From Hydrogenophaga sp. PBL-H3 (GTDB lineage: Bacteria > Pseudomonadota > Gammaproteobacteria > Burkholderiales > Burkholderiaceae_C): a stretch of DNA of 64,000 bases. Both the position numbers and the translations under genes were made by a program. The notes under the pieces were generated by a model. The model searched no databases and was not told the origin of the DNA. It was given only the letters and a program-made list of their open reading frames with translations. This document shows, in pieces, positions 45,313 through 53,291 of this stretch (within the stretch, counting starts at the first letter, position 1; each line of letters opens with the position of its first letter). The stretch lies in assembly GCF_010104355.1 (NCBI RefSeq), contig NZ_CP044972.1, positions 1,054,001 through 1,118,000 on the forward strand, read 5' to 3'.

Positions 45313-45690
45313 TCAACGCAGCGGCTGGGCTGCTTGAGCAATCAGCTCGGCCAGTTCCTGACGCACGGGAAGCGGCTCGAAGGCGCTCACGGTTGATCTA
45401 CCCGGGTTGCCCAAGGGCAAGCGCCCGCTCAAATGCCCCAAAGGCACCAAAGCCAGTCTGAGTACCTGCCCAGCAGCTTCTGCCCAGTCGCGGGTGCGCC
45501 ATGCCAACCGCAGCATCAGGGCGTGCGTCTGCAGATGCGGCTTAACGTGGAGCTGCCCCGCGACATGCGCAGCCTCAAGGTACAGCCACGCCTGCTGAGG
45601 GGACTCAGCGATCTTCGCCGCATGGACTAGTCGAGCAAAGGTGTCTTTGTCGCATTGACGGTCTGACATCGTTTCAGTGGACGTGGCCAT
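45313..45690 (-). CDS. DUF3703 family protein
   Basis: A 125-aa all-helical protein with the DUF3703 pattern: an N-terminal helix, then W-x-Y-L-E-A-A-H-V-A-G-Q and H-x-x-T-H-A-L-M-L. A Gly/Pro-rich segment with L-G-N-P-G-R-S-T-V-S-A-F-E-P-L-P follows. DUF3703 genes often follow CDF exporters. The ATG at 45690 has GGAGG five bases upstream and lies inside the end of czcD (17-base overlap), so translation is coupled. Confidence 0.75.
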   Translation of the reverse strand: MATSTETMSDRQCDKDTFARLVHAAKIAESPQQAWLYLEAAHVAGQLHVKPHLQTHALMLRLAWRTRDWAEAAGQVLRLALVPLGHLSGRLPLGNPGRSTVSAFEPLPVRQELAELIAQAAQPLR

Positions 45691-46330
45691 GGCCGCCTCC
45701 CTCGTTTTTGCTCTCGCCAAGCTCACCCCTGGCCTGCCGCAACACGGTCCAACCGCCGTGTAACGCCAGAGCCGCCATGAGACTGGCCACCAACAGGTCG
45801 GGCCAGGCAGAGCCGGTGCCGAACACACCGAGCGCGGCCATGAACACCGCCACGTTACCGATGGCGTCGTTGCGCGAGCACAGCCACACGCTGCGCATGT
45901 TGGCGTCGCCCTCGCGAAACGCGTAGAGCATCCAGGCCACGGCCACGTTGGCCACGAGTGCCAGCAGCGCCACCGCACCCATGGTCGTGGCTTGCGGGAC
46001 CCCGCCGTGCCACACCGACCACACCGCAGCGCCCAGCACATATAGGCCAAAGCCCATCATGCTCACGGCCTTGAGCATGGCCGCGCGGGCGCGCCAGGCC
46101 AGGGCAGACGCCAGCACGGCGAGCGACACGGCGTAGTTGAGCGCGTCGCCCGCAAAGTCCACCGCATCGGCCAGCAGCGAGAGCGAGCCCGACTGGAAGC
46201 CGGCGCCAATCTCCACCAGAAACATGGCGGCGTTGACGATCAACGCGATCCAGAGGATCTTGCGGTAGCGCGGCAGGTTGACGAGGGACTCGGCCTTGGG
46301 GGTGTCGTGTTCACAGCAATGGGCGGACAT
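45674..46330 (-). CDS. czcD: CDF cation exporter (CzcD-like)
   Basis: A 218-aa cation-diffusion-facilitator membrane protein. Metal-site residues appear as D-A-V-D-F-A-G-D-A-L-N-Y in the second helix and S-R-N-D-A-I-G-N in the fifth. The N-terminus has a short Cys/His tract (H-C-C-E-H) and the C-terminus ends H-G-H-V-H; the usual cytosolic C-terminal domain is absent. It probably exports Zn(II)/Cd(II)/Co(II). A CadR-type operator separates it from the divergent regulator gene. Confidence 0.88.
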   Translation of the reverse strand: MSAHCCEHDTPKAESLVNLPRYRKILWIALIVNAAMFLVEIGAGFQSGSLSLLADAVDFAGDALNYAVSLAVLASALAWRARAAMLKAVSMMGFGLYVLGAAVWSVWHGGVPQATTMGAVALLALVANVAVAWMLYAFREGDANMRSVWLCSRNDAIGNVAVFMAALGVFGTGSAWPDLLVASLMAALALHGGWTVLRQARGELGESKNEGGGHGHVH

Positions 46331-46352
46331 GGTTTTTCCTTTCGATGCCTGC

Positions 46353-46383
46353 ATTGGAAACCCTGGAGTCGCTACAGTGTCAA
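46353..46383 (-). promoter_or_regulatory. CadR/PbrR-type operator-promoter of czcD
   Basis: On the minus strand, -35 TTGACA (46383-46378) and -10 TCCAAT (46358-46353) are 19 bases apart. The spacer region carries the dyad ACnCTGnAG-N3-CTnCAGnGT (46360-46380), which resembles CadR/PbrR boxes. Confidence 0.78.
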
Positions 46384-46410
46384 TCACTTGTTTGAACTGA
46401 GGGCTTCAAC

Positions 46411-46833
46411 ATGCAGATCAAGGACCTTTCCCGCGCCACGGGCGTGGATGTTGAAACCATCCGCTACTACGAAAAGCAGGGTCTTCTGCCCGAGCCGGCG
46501 CGGCGAGACAACGGTTACCGAGACTACGCTGCGCAGCATCTAGAGCGTCTGTCCTTTATCCGGCACTGCCGGGCGTTGGACATGCCGCTGGCCGATGTGA
46601 ACCGTTTGCTGGGTTTTGTAGATGCGCCGCTGGCTGATTGCAGCGACGTGGACATGCTGGTGGATGAACAGCTGGCGCGGGTGCGCGCACGGCTCAAGAG
46701 CATGCGGGCGCTGGAGAAACAGTTGCTGCAGTTGCGGGCGCGCTGCTCGGGCTCGCACGAAGGGCACTGCGGCATTCTGGACGAGCTGGTGTCTGCGGCG
46801 CATGGCGAGGCGTGCGCCAGCCATTCAGGATAA
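46411..46833 (+). CDS. cadR: CadR/PbrR-type MerR regulator
   Basis: A 140-aa MerR-family regulator. The winged helix shows D-L-S-R-A-T-G-V-D-V-E-T-I-R-Y-Y-E. The Cd(II)/Pb(II) ligands are Cys77 (A-D-C-S-D-V), Cys112 and Cys120 (C-S-G-S-H-E-G-H-C). A short Cys/His-bearing tail (E-A-C-A-S-H) follows. It is divergent from czcD and most likely controls it through the dyad at 46360-46380. Confidence 0.9.
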   Translation: MQIKDLSRATGVDVETIRYYEKQGLLPEPARRDNGYRDYAAQHLERLSFIRHCRALDMPLADVNRLLGFVDAPLADCSDVDMLVDEQLARVRARLKSMRALEKQLLQLRARCSGSHEGHCGILDELVSAAHGEACASHSG

Positions 46834-47132
46834 AGCCACGTCAAGGATCGGTAAGAACTGAAAACCAGTCATTGCCTTCGGAATCCTGAACGGCTGCATC
46901 GTGCTGGATTCTCATTGCCCCTATTTCTTCTGCGAACTTCCGCAACCAGTCTGGAGCTGCCTTCCCACGTGCGCACTTCTACGTGGCAGATAGTCGCCTG
47001 ACACGCAGGGCGAAGTTCAACGCTTTCCAGCAATCAGACACCACGGTTCTTAGCGTTCGCGTGCGCGCTCATGGTTTCTACAATCGCGTTGCGCGTTTTG
47101 CGCATCTTCATCAATCGAAAGTAGATAAATCC
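46834..47132. other. intergenic region at the metal/defence junction
   Basis: No gene is supported. An open frame upstream of and in phase with the histone-like gene extends back to 46983 but has no protein character and no ribosome-binding site. This is where the metal block ends and the defence-like block begins. Confidence 0.4.
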
Positions 47133-47564
47133 ATGGCAACTGCAAAGAAGACCATCGCTGCGAAGAAGGCAGCTCCCGCCGCGAAAAAGCCAGTTGTGGC
47201 TCCCAAGGCCACCGTGGCCAAGAAGCCGGCGGCAAGCGTGGCGACACTGAAGCCGATCAAGACGGCCTTCAATAAGACCACGCTCCAGGTTCACCTGGCT
47301 GAGGTCGCCGGTGTCGAGCCGAAGGCCGCCAAAGCTGTGTTGGCTGCGCTGGAAGCCACGATCGTGGCCTCCATGAGCAAGAAGGGCCTGGGCGAGTTCA
47401 CGCTGCCAGGTCTGCTCAAGATCACCGCGCAAGCGATCCCCGCCAAGAAGAAACGCCGTGGCATCGACCCCTTCACCAAGGTTGAGCGCGAGTTCGCGGC
47501 CAAGCCCGCCACCGTGCGTGTGAAGGTTCGCCCCCTGAAGAAGATCAAGGACGCCTCCCTTTAA
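47133..47564 (+). CDS. HU-like DNA-binding protein with histone H1-like tail
   Basis: A 143-aa basic protein. Residues 1-40 are a Lys/Ala/Pro-rich, histone H1-like tail (A-K-K-A-A-P-A-A-K-K). Residues 45-140 match the HU/IHF fold: F-N-K-T-T-L-Q-V-H-L-A-E-V-A-G-V near the start, then G-E-F-T-L-P-G-L and the arm F-T-K-V-E-R-E-F-A-A-K. It is a nucleoid-associated protein of the kind known from betaproteobacteria. I chose the ATG at 47133, where the typical M-A-T-A-K-K start occurs. Confidence 0.8.
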   Translation: MATAKKTIAAKKAAPAAKKPVVAPKATVAKKPAASVATLKPIKTAFNKTTLQVHLAEVAGVEPKAAKAVLAALEATIVASMSKKGLGEFTLPGLLKITAQAIPAKKKRRGIDPFTKVEREFAAKPATVRVKVRPLKKIKDASL

Positions 47565-47572
47565 GGTCTCCC

Positions 47573-47599
47573 GGGCGCTCGGCCGCAAGCTGAGCGCCC
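47573..47599 (+). terminator. hairpin after the HU-like gene
   Basis: GGGCGCTC and GAGCGCCC form an eight-base stem with an 11-base loop nine bases after the stop codon. There is no T-run. Confidence 0.45.
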
Positions 47600-47758
47600 A
47601 GATCGGCAGCTCGGTGAGGTACTCCAAACTGTCGGTCTCGCCACGGTGGTAGAAGCCAAAGACCAGCGTCGCAACCGCACATGTGCGAGTTCACTTGCGC
47701 CGAGCAGTTTGGAGAGCGGCGAATATACTGACCGCCACTAAAAAATCGAAGGCGGTGC

Positions 47759-48607
47759 ATGTTCAATCTGCTGGTGTCCGGGAACGGGTGGGAGCCGAAC
47801 AGGCGGGCGTTTGGTCGCGGCCGGACGCTTGAGTACACAGAAGCCGACATAGTCACCCGGTTCATGCCGAACGGTGCAATGGACACTACTGCGGTTGCTC
47901 AACTACCTGCGCTATTCGTTGCCGAGACAAGCTACGACAACAGCCAAGGATCGGCGCACATCGGAACGCTAACGCGGATTAGAAGCACTGGCCCCGGGTT
48001 TGACTACCAGCTTGAATACACGTATGACCCAGACATTCCGCCGATTCCGAACGCAAAGCTCGCGGAGCTTCGGCACGAGCTTGGCATCGAAGAGTTCGAA
48101 TTCTCTCGAACCCACTGGGCGATCAAAGACATTGACCTCTTCAGGGTTCTATTGCGTGCAGGGCACGGTCAGCGCCTGAAACCGAAGGTTTTTGATCTGA
48201 CCGACGATCCTGTCGACGAGAGCCTCGTTGCCGTGATGATGCCCTTCGACGCTCGATTTAACCCGGTTTATGCCGCTCTGCAAGGCGCCGCAACAGGGCT
48301 GCGAATGACGTGCCAACGCGGGGACGACATTTGGGACCACGACCACATCATTCAGGACGTGGTGTCATTGATTGGCAAGGCCAAGGTGGTGATCTGCGAC
48401 CTCACTGGCCGAAATCCCAACGTCTTTTACGAGACGGGGATCGCACACACGCTCGGCCGTGACGTAATCTTAATCGCTCAGTCTGCGACTGACGTCCCCT
48501 TCGACGTAGCAGCGATTCGGCACATTCGGTATCTTCCGAACGCCGAAGGATATGCGACCCTCGCGACCCAAGTGGCGGCGCGTCTTGAAACGCTTCGGAG
48601 CCGCTAA
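47759..48607 (+). CDS. protein with nucleoside-deoxyribosyltransferase/TIR-like domain
   Basis: A 282-aa protein. Residues 1-150 form an uncharacterised N-terminal region. Residues 155-280 form a Rossmann-like domain with V-A-V-M-M-P-F-D (159-164), Q-R-G-D-D-I (187-191) and D-L-T-G-R-N-P-N-V-F-Y-E-T-G-I-A-H (214-230). That last motif marks a family related to nucleoside 2-deoxyribosyltransferases and TIR-like domains; the Glu could be catalytic. Such domains occur in NAD- or nucleotide-targeting defence proteins, but cleavage activity here is inference. Confidence 0.65.
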   Translation: MFNLLVSGNGWEPNRRAFGRGRTLEYTEADIVTRFMPNGAMDTTAVAQLPALFVAETSYDNSQGSAHIGTLTRIRSTGPGFDYQLEYTYDPDIPPIPNAKLAELRHELGIEEFEFSRTHWAIKDIDLFRVLLRAGHGQRLKPKVFDLTDDPVDESLVAVMMPFDARFNPVYAALQGAATGLRMTCQRGDDIWDHDHIIQDVVSLIGKAKVVICDLTGRNPNVFYETGIAHTLGRDVILIAQSATDVPFDVAAIRHIRYLPNAEGYATLATQVAARLETLRSR

Positions 48608-48912
48608 ACGTTTGACAGAGCTGACTAGGCCGCAGGCTTTGGCGTAGCGACCATGCTGACCGAATGTTCCGCCAGGACATTGGTAGCGAGTCGAACACCG
48701 CTGTGACGAGATGGATGCGATCAGGTCGGTGAAGACGAGCACCGTAAGGACCAAGATGTCGAGAATGACCAGTGATACCACCCACCGACGGTTGCTGGAA
48801 TGAGCGGTTCGTCCTTGAAGCGGCGACGTTCGCTCCTTCGCGCTGCCGGCACCTTTGGCCAATGCTTGGACTGCTACGATTTCCCAGTTGAATCGCATGT
48901 TTAAGGAAAGAT
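48608..48912. other. intergenic region
   Basis: No gene on either strand that I can support; minus-strand open frames here read as shadows. The bases just before 48913 contain an AAGGAAAG ribosome-binding sequence for the next gene. Confidence 0.4.
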
Positions 48913-50487
48913 ATGGCAGCAAAGCAAAGGGAGACCGTCAACCTCGACGCACTGATCCCGAGAGATGACGTAGAGGCGAAGAAGCCCAAGTCTGGGAAGG
49001 GCGTCATTCAGGTGACCGAGCTGGAGTTGGGCCGTCACTTCTACGGGCTGCTTCGCAAACCTTTGTTTCAGCGCGAGACGAACGACTGGGGAGTTGACAA
49101 CGTAGTTTCGTTGGTCCGCAGCTTCCGCAACGGCCACCTGATTCCGGCGGTCATTCTGTGGTCTGCGGATGGTTCCACGTTTGTCATTGATGGTGCTCAC
49201 CGGTTGAGCGTCTTCGTCGCGTGGGTCAACGACGACTACGGTGACGGGTCACTGTCTCAAGCCTTTTTCAAGCACCAAATTCCGAAGTCTCAGCGAGAAG
49301 CAGCACACAAATGTCGCGTACAAATTAAAGCCGAGGGCCTGGAATATGCAGAGTTGCAGAAACTGACCAAGTTGCCGACCCGAACCCCTGAGCAACTCGA
49401 ATGGAGTACGAACATCGCTCAGCCTGTTGAAACACAGTGGGTTGTCGGCGATGCGGATGTTGCGCTGCAGTCGTTCCTCGATATTAACCAGCGGTCAGTC
49501 GAGATTGATCCCACAGAGCGCTACATGATCGAGGAGCGCAAAGCACCAAACGTGGTGGCTGCCCGAGCCTTGGTAAGCGCCGGACGTGGCCATGCCTATT
49601 GGGGGGCTTTCGAGCCGCAGTATGTTGAGGAGATTGAGCGATATGCAACGCGCATCTACGACGCAATCTTCGAGCCAGAAAGCGCACAGCCACATACGCA
49701 TGCTGAACTACAACCTGCGGGTATGGCACAGACGGCTAATGGCCTACGTATGGCGCTCGAGTTGGTTAACATCGCCACGGGGATGAAGGGAGGGTCAAAA
49801 AACATACCTCCTGACCACGACGGCAGCCAAACGTCACGAGTCCTTGCGAAGGTATGGGGTGTAGTCAAGTACGTCGCTGGAGATGAACCGGCCTCCCTAA
49901 GCTTGCATCCGGCCATCTACTTTTGGGGGACCACCGGAAACCATCGCCCTAGCATGTTCCTGGCAGTGGTGTCATTTGTTCAAGACCTGATCGCGTCGAA
50001 CGAACTGGCGAAGTTCACCCTACACAGGGCAGACTTGGAGGAAATGCTGATCGGCCGAGGCAATCTCGGTCAACAGATCTTGACGCGGTATGGCGGCTGG
50101 AAGCGCAGTCTCGAACCGATCAAGGCACTTCTGCGAAAAATTCTGGATGGCCTGGACGCAGGCAAGACAGAGGCAGAAATACTTGGCGAATTTTCGTCTG
50201 CGTTGCCGGAGGCTTTAAGGGACGCCACAGAGCGTCCTGACGCTTGGAAGGAGACGCGCAGCGCCGCGCGAATAAAAGCGAGTCTGGCTACTGCACCGCG
50301 GTGCGGAATTTGCAAGGCGCGACTAGTTCTCGCTCACGCGAGTGATGACCACATAGAGCGCCGCTCCGACGGCGGGCATTCGGGTCCGGGTAATGCACAA
50401 CTAACCCACCACTACTGCAACCACGGGTTTAAGGAGCACTTTGCGCAGATCGGAAGGCCACTTCCAACGATCGCAAGCCCTGCCTAA
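48913..50487 (+). CDS. DUF262/ParB-like protein with C-terminal HNH nuclease
   Basis: A 524-aa protein. The N-terminal part (about 40-110) shows R-K-P-L-F-Q-R-E-T-N-D-W and V-I-D-G-A-H-R-L-S-V, similar to the ParB-like core of DUF262 proteins. The middle is helical. The C-terminus (about 462-512) has C-G-I-C, D-D-H-I-E-R-R-S-D-G-G-H and C-N-H-G-F, an HNH nuclease zinc and metal site. The layout recalls GmrSD-type type IV restriction factors, where DUF262 couples NTP binding to an HNH nuclease. Role in restricting modified or invading DNA is plausible. Confidence 0.65.
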   Translation: MAAKQRETVNLDALIPRDDVEAKKPKSGKGVIQVTELELGRHFYGLLRKPLFQRETNDWGVDNVVSLVRSFRNGHLIPAVILWSADGSTFVIDGAHRLSVFVAWVNDDYGDGSLSQAFFKHQIPKSQREAAHKCRVQIKAEGLEYAELQKLTKLPTRTPEQLEWSTNIAQPVETQWVVGDADVALQSFLDINQRSVEIDPTERYMIEERKAPNVVAARALVSAGRGHAYWGAFEPQYVEEIERYATRIYDAIFEPESAQPHTHAELQPAGMAQTANGLRMALELVNIATGMKGGSKNIPPDHDGSQTSRVLAKVWGVVKYVAGDEPASLSLHPAIYFWGTTGNHRPSMFLAVVSFVQDLIASNELAKFTLHRADLEEMLIGRGNLGQQILTRYGGWKRSLEPIKALLRKILDGLDAGKTEAEILGEFSSALPEALRDATERPDAWKETRSAARIKASLATAPRCGICKARLVLAHASDDHIERRSDGGHSGPGNAQLTHHYCNHGFKEHFAQIGRPLPTIASPA

Positions 50488-50861
50488 AGAGTCCCGGGTG
50501 TCATAGGTACGGGGCAAGCGAAAATGCTAGTCATTTCGCGTCAGCACCCGGGACTTCGGATTGATCGGGTGACGCCATCGACATCTCAGAGTAGAAGGAA
50601 ATCTGACTGCTTTAATCCCGCCGTTTAGCTCTCCACGACGGCAAGCGCGAGGAACGGCTCCGACCCTGGATGTCGAGGCTCGCACTGGCGTTGACTCCCC
50701 GACGTCGCCTTGTGCCACGACAAAGTCGCGGCGCTCTTCTCCGGAATGGTCAGAAAAGTTCAGGATTCGGAAGACCAGGCCGCGTCTCCCGCTGACATCT
50801 TCCCGGCTTCTTCTACGCTTCAATGTCATTGCGGGGATACGTTACGCTTGCTGTTTGCCAC
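50488..50861. other. intergenic region between convergent genes
   Basis: A 374-base gap between the HNH protein gene and the 3' end of the Argonaute operon. No credible gene, clear terminator or repeat was seen. Confidence 0.4.
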
Positions 50862-51929
50862 TCAGGTTTCGGTCTTGCCACCGTCTTTGAACACCAGCAG
50901 CTCTGGCGCACGACCCGTGACCAGGTCGCGGTTGGAATGTCCACGCCAGAAGTCGAAGAGAGAATGCTCCGTGCAGGCCTCGATGTGCAGGAGCGACTTG
51001 GTCTCCTCCTCATCGAACGGTGCAATCAGCCCGACCTCGGTGTCTGCATCGCCCAGCACCATGAACTCAAAGCGCTTCCGGTCCGCCTCAGGCACAGTGA
51101 GCAAGCCGTCCGCGAATGGCGCGACCTTCTCTGGCTGCAGCCCCACCCGGTAGATGTCGGGGCTGCAGGCCTCGAAGTACACCGCCTGACTCCGCGGCGC
51201 ATGTCGATAGATGTGCTGCGGCGCCACCAAGCTCGCCGGTATCGAGACAGGAACGGTCGCTGTTCGGTCCGAGGTTGACTGGCGATAGACCTTGAGCGGG
51301 ATGGCCTCTCTCCTCGACACCGCGTTTGTCCGGAGGAGACCGATATGACCGGCGGACGCCATGGCAATCCTGACCAGGTCCGCCTCCGACGCAATCCGCT
51401 GAAGGCTGGTGAAGTACGCATACGCGACGTTCTTGAGTTCCCGCGTGCCCTGCACGTTCCAGTAGGATCCGCGAAAGTGGCCGGAAGCCCGTATCGCAGC
51501 CGCTGCTTGGTCGGTGGTGTGATGAAAGAGGTCAAGCCGAATGTCGCCGGTCGCGTCCATCGAGCATGTCCCGTCGGCCGTCTGCGCAAGGTCGGCATGG
51601 CCGGATATCAAGCAGCGGTATACCTGCGATGAGTCGCTTAGCGATGCGACGAACCCGGCAGAAGTGAACCCAACGCTTACCTCGGGACCGCCGCTCACCT
51701 CGAGTTGAATGTCAACTGCCGCATAGTCGTCCCAGAAGGACAGCAATGGAGCGTAGAAGTACTTAGGCTGAAACCAGCGCATCCCGCCAAGGTCCACCGC
51801 CAACAGATCGGGGACGAGCAGTGACGCGCCCTCCGCATGCACAAGCTTTAGCTTGATGAAGCCATCAACGACATTCGGACGCATCTCACGCCAGTGCTCG
51901 AGGTAGGCAGACTCGGTTAGGTCATCCAA
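50862..51929 (-). CDS. unknown 355-aa protein of the Argonaute operon
   Basis: The start is a TTG at 51929 with AAGGA six bases upstream. I recognise no named domain. The protein is soluble, without signal peptide or helix. A conserved-looking block at 134-176 (L-F-H-H-T-T-D-Q-A, A-I-R-A-S-G, G-S-Y-W-N-V-Q-G-T, A-Y-F-T-S-L) weakly recalls the opening of ADP-ribosyltransferase-like toxins such as HYD1 or DarT. This is a guess. A late segment reads V-L-G-D-A-D-T-E-V-G-L-I-A-P-F-D-E-E-E-T. It lies 79 bases behind the nuclease gene, same strand, after a 7-bp tandem repeat. Confidence 0.6.
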   Translation of the reverse strand: MDDLTESAYLEHWREMRPNVVDGFIKLKLVHAEGASLLVPDLLAVDLGGMRWFQPKYFYAPLLSFWDDYAAVDIQLEVSGGPEVSVGFTSAGFVASLSDSSQVYRCLISGHADLAQTADGTCSMDATGDIRLDLFHHTTDQAAAAIRASGHFRGSYWNVQGTRELKNVAYAYFTSLQRIASEADLVRIAMASAGHIGLLRTNAVSRREAIPLKVYRQSTSDRTATVPVSIPASLVAPQHIYRHAPRSQAVYFEACSPDIYRVGLQPEKVAPFADGLLTVPEADRKRFEFMVLGDADTEVGLIAPFDEEETKSLLHIEACTEHSLFDFWRGHSNRDLVTGRAPELLVFKDGGKTET

Positions 51930-51952
51930 GGTAGGTCCTTTAATGCAGGGTT

Positions 51953-51980
51953 GCTTACTGCTTACTGCTTACTGCTTACT
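51953..51980. repeat. tandem repeat, four copies of a 7-bp unit
   Basis: Four perfect copies of GCTTACT lie in the 78-base gap between the nuclease stop and the TTG start of the 355-aa gene, about 24-51 bases upstream of that start. Such simple repeats can change copy number by slippage and so alter spacing or an mRNA leader. Confidence 0.9.
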
Positions 51981-52007
51981 GCGTAGTGCCGCTGCCGCTG
52001 CTCATGC

Positions 52008-53291
52008 CTAACTTTTGAGGGACTTCTTCGAAGCAGGCTTGGCAGGGCCCTTCGCCCTGCCGGTAGGCTTTGTCTCCGAGGCTACGGTCAACTGCTCAAC
52101 TGGGAGGTGAGACGGGCGACTGGCGATGACAACGCCCTCGATGCCAGGTGCGCGACGAAGGGCGCGGGCAGTAGTCTCGTGAACTTGGACGCTGGCCGAA
52201 TGGTCGTAGATAAATACGACGATTCGGCTGTACCGCTCTGGCGTCTGAAGGTAGGGAACGATATCCTCCAACACCTCTTTCTCGATGGCCTTGAAGTCTG
52301 CAGCCGACCGCGAGTACTTCGCTTCGACCAAGAGACCGAGACTTGGGATACCGAAGTCTGCGCGGTAGGTCGAGTGCCCAAACTTCGGCAGCGTGTCTTC
52401 ATCTTCAAGGTCGAGAAATACTGGCCGAAGCATCAGGTACAGGATGTCTTGGACCTCGCGCTCGCTCAGCAACGGCCAGCGTATGGGAGTCTTCAACGCC
52501 GATGGGTCCCAGCGCCAGCGCTTCATGCTCGACTCGAACTGCTCCAGCATATGCACCACGGTCGCAGGGGAGCGCAGCAGGTCGCTGGTGGCCTCGGAGA
52601 TTGCGCATTGCACGGCGTGCCAAATAAGAGCGGCATCGTGCGCGGTACGGTTGCCTATGTCCTCTCGCATCGCTTGCTCGACAAGGGCCTGTTTGAGCGC
52701 TTTTCGTTGTGCTGCTGGCCTCGCCTCCGCACTCGGGAGCGATAGCAGCCATTCTTGTGCAGCCAGTTCAGATGCACTACTGCCTTCGACATTGACGGAC
52801 GTGGGCATCGCCACCCCTGCAAGGACCCCCGCGTACACGACCAACGCATCCACCTTGCCGCTCGACGTCACTCGCAGCGCTTGAATGACGTCGCGGCACC
52901 AACTCAGGTAGTGCGGCTTACGCTCCTTGAAATGCTCCGCGGCGAGTATGAGTCCAACCAGCACCGGTGGGCTGTGCAGTGCCACGCTGCTGGCCGCCGC
53001 CGATGCATCTCGTCCTATGGCCCTCTTTAACCCGGTTTCGAGACTCGTCAGCATCGTCTCGTTCGAGCGCCGGGCAACGGTGAATGCCAGGGCCGCGACG
53101 CTCGGGAGGCTGCTCGGGTCATAGCTGCTTTCCAGCCAGACCGGGCCGCAGTCAACACTCCAGTCGAACCCAAGCCTTGGGTCGTCACCAAGCAGATGGC
53201 GAGCCAACAGGCCTTCGATGTTGCCTGCCACGTTGGCGGCTGAGATATCGGTTCTCAGCCTCTCAAGTACCGGTGCGATGAGGGCTTCCAT
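52008..53291 (-). CDS. Argonaute-associated PD-(D/E)XK nuclease
   Basis: A 427-aa protein translationally coupled to the Argonaute gene (TGATG at 53291). The N-terminal ~270 residues are helical and of unknown fold. The C-terminal part holds a restriction-endonuclease-like core: Asp312, then Glu323-Ala-Lys325 in R-A-D-F-G-I-P and L-L-V-E-A-K-Y. A strand with I-V-V-F-I-Y-D and a Lys/Ser-rich tail follow. In RsAgo-type long-B Argonaute systems the neighbour is a nuclease of this kind, thought to degrade DNA when the Argonaute detects an invader. Confidence 0.8.
   Translation of the reverse strand: MEALIAPVLERLRTDISAANVAGNIEGLLARHLLGDDPRLGFDWSVDCGPVWLESSYDPSSLPSVAALAFTVARRSNETMLTSLETGLKRAIGRDASAAASSVALHSPPVLVGLILAAEHFKERKPHYLSWCRDVIQALRVTSSGKVDALVVYAGVLAGVAMPTSVNVEGSSASELAAQEWLLSLPSAEARPAAQRKALKQALVEQAMREDIGNRTAHDAALIWHAVQCAISEATSDLLRSPATVVHMLEQFESSMKRWRWDPSALKTPIRWPLLSEREVQDILYLMLRPVFLDLEDEDTLPKFGHSTYRADFGIPSLGLLVEAKYSRSAADFKAIEKEVLEDIVPYLQTPERYSRIVVFIYDHSASVQVHETTARALRRAPGIEGVVIASRPSHLPVEQLTVASETKPTGRAKGPAKPASKKSLKS

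Noticed and set aside
46983-47132. 50-codon N-terminal extension of the HU-like protein
   Set aside because: The extension has no family similarity, and the typical M-A-T-A-K-K start follows at 47133.
48402-49007. minus-strand open frames between the deoxyribosyltransferase-like and HNH genes
   Set aside because: They overlap the ends of two well-supported plus-strand genes and have no protein-like features.
51953-51980. short CRISPR-like array
   Set aside because: The four 7-bp units are directly adjacent with no spacers, so this is a simple tandem repeat.
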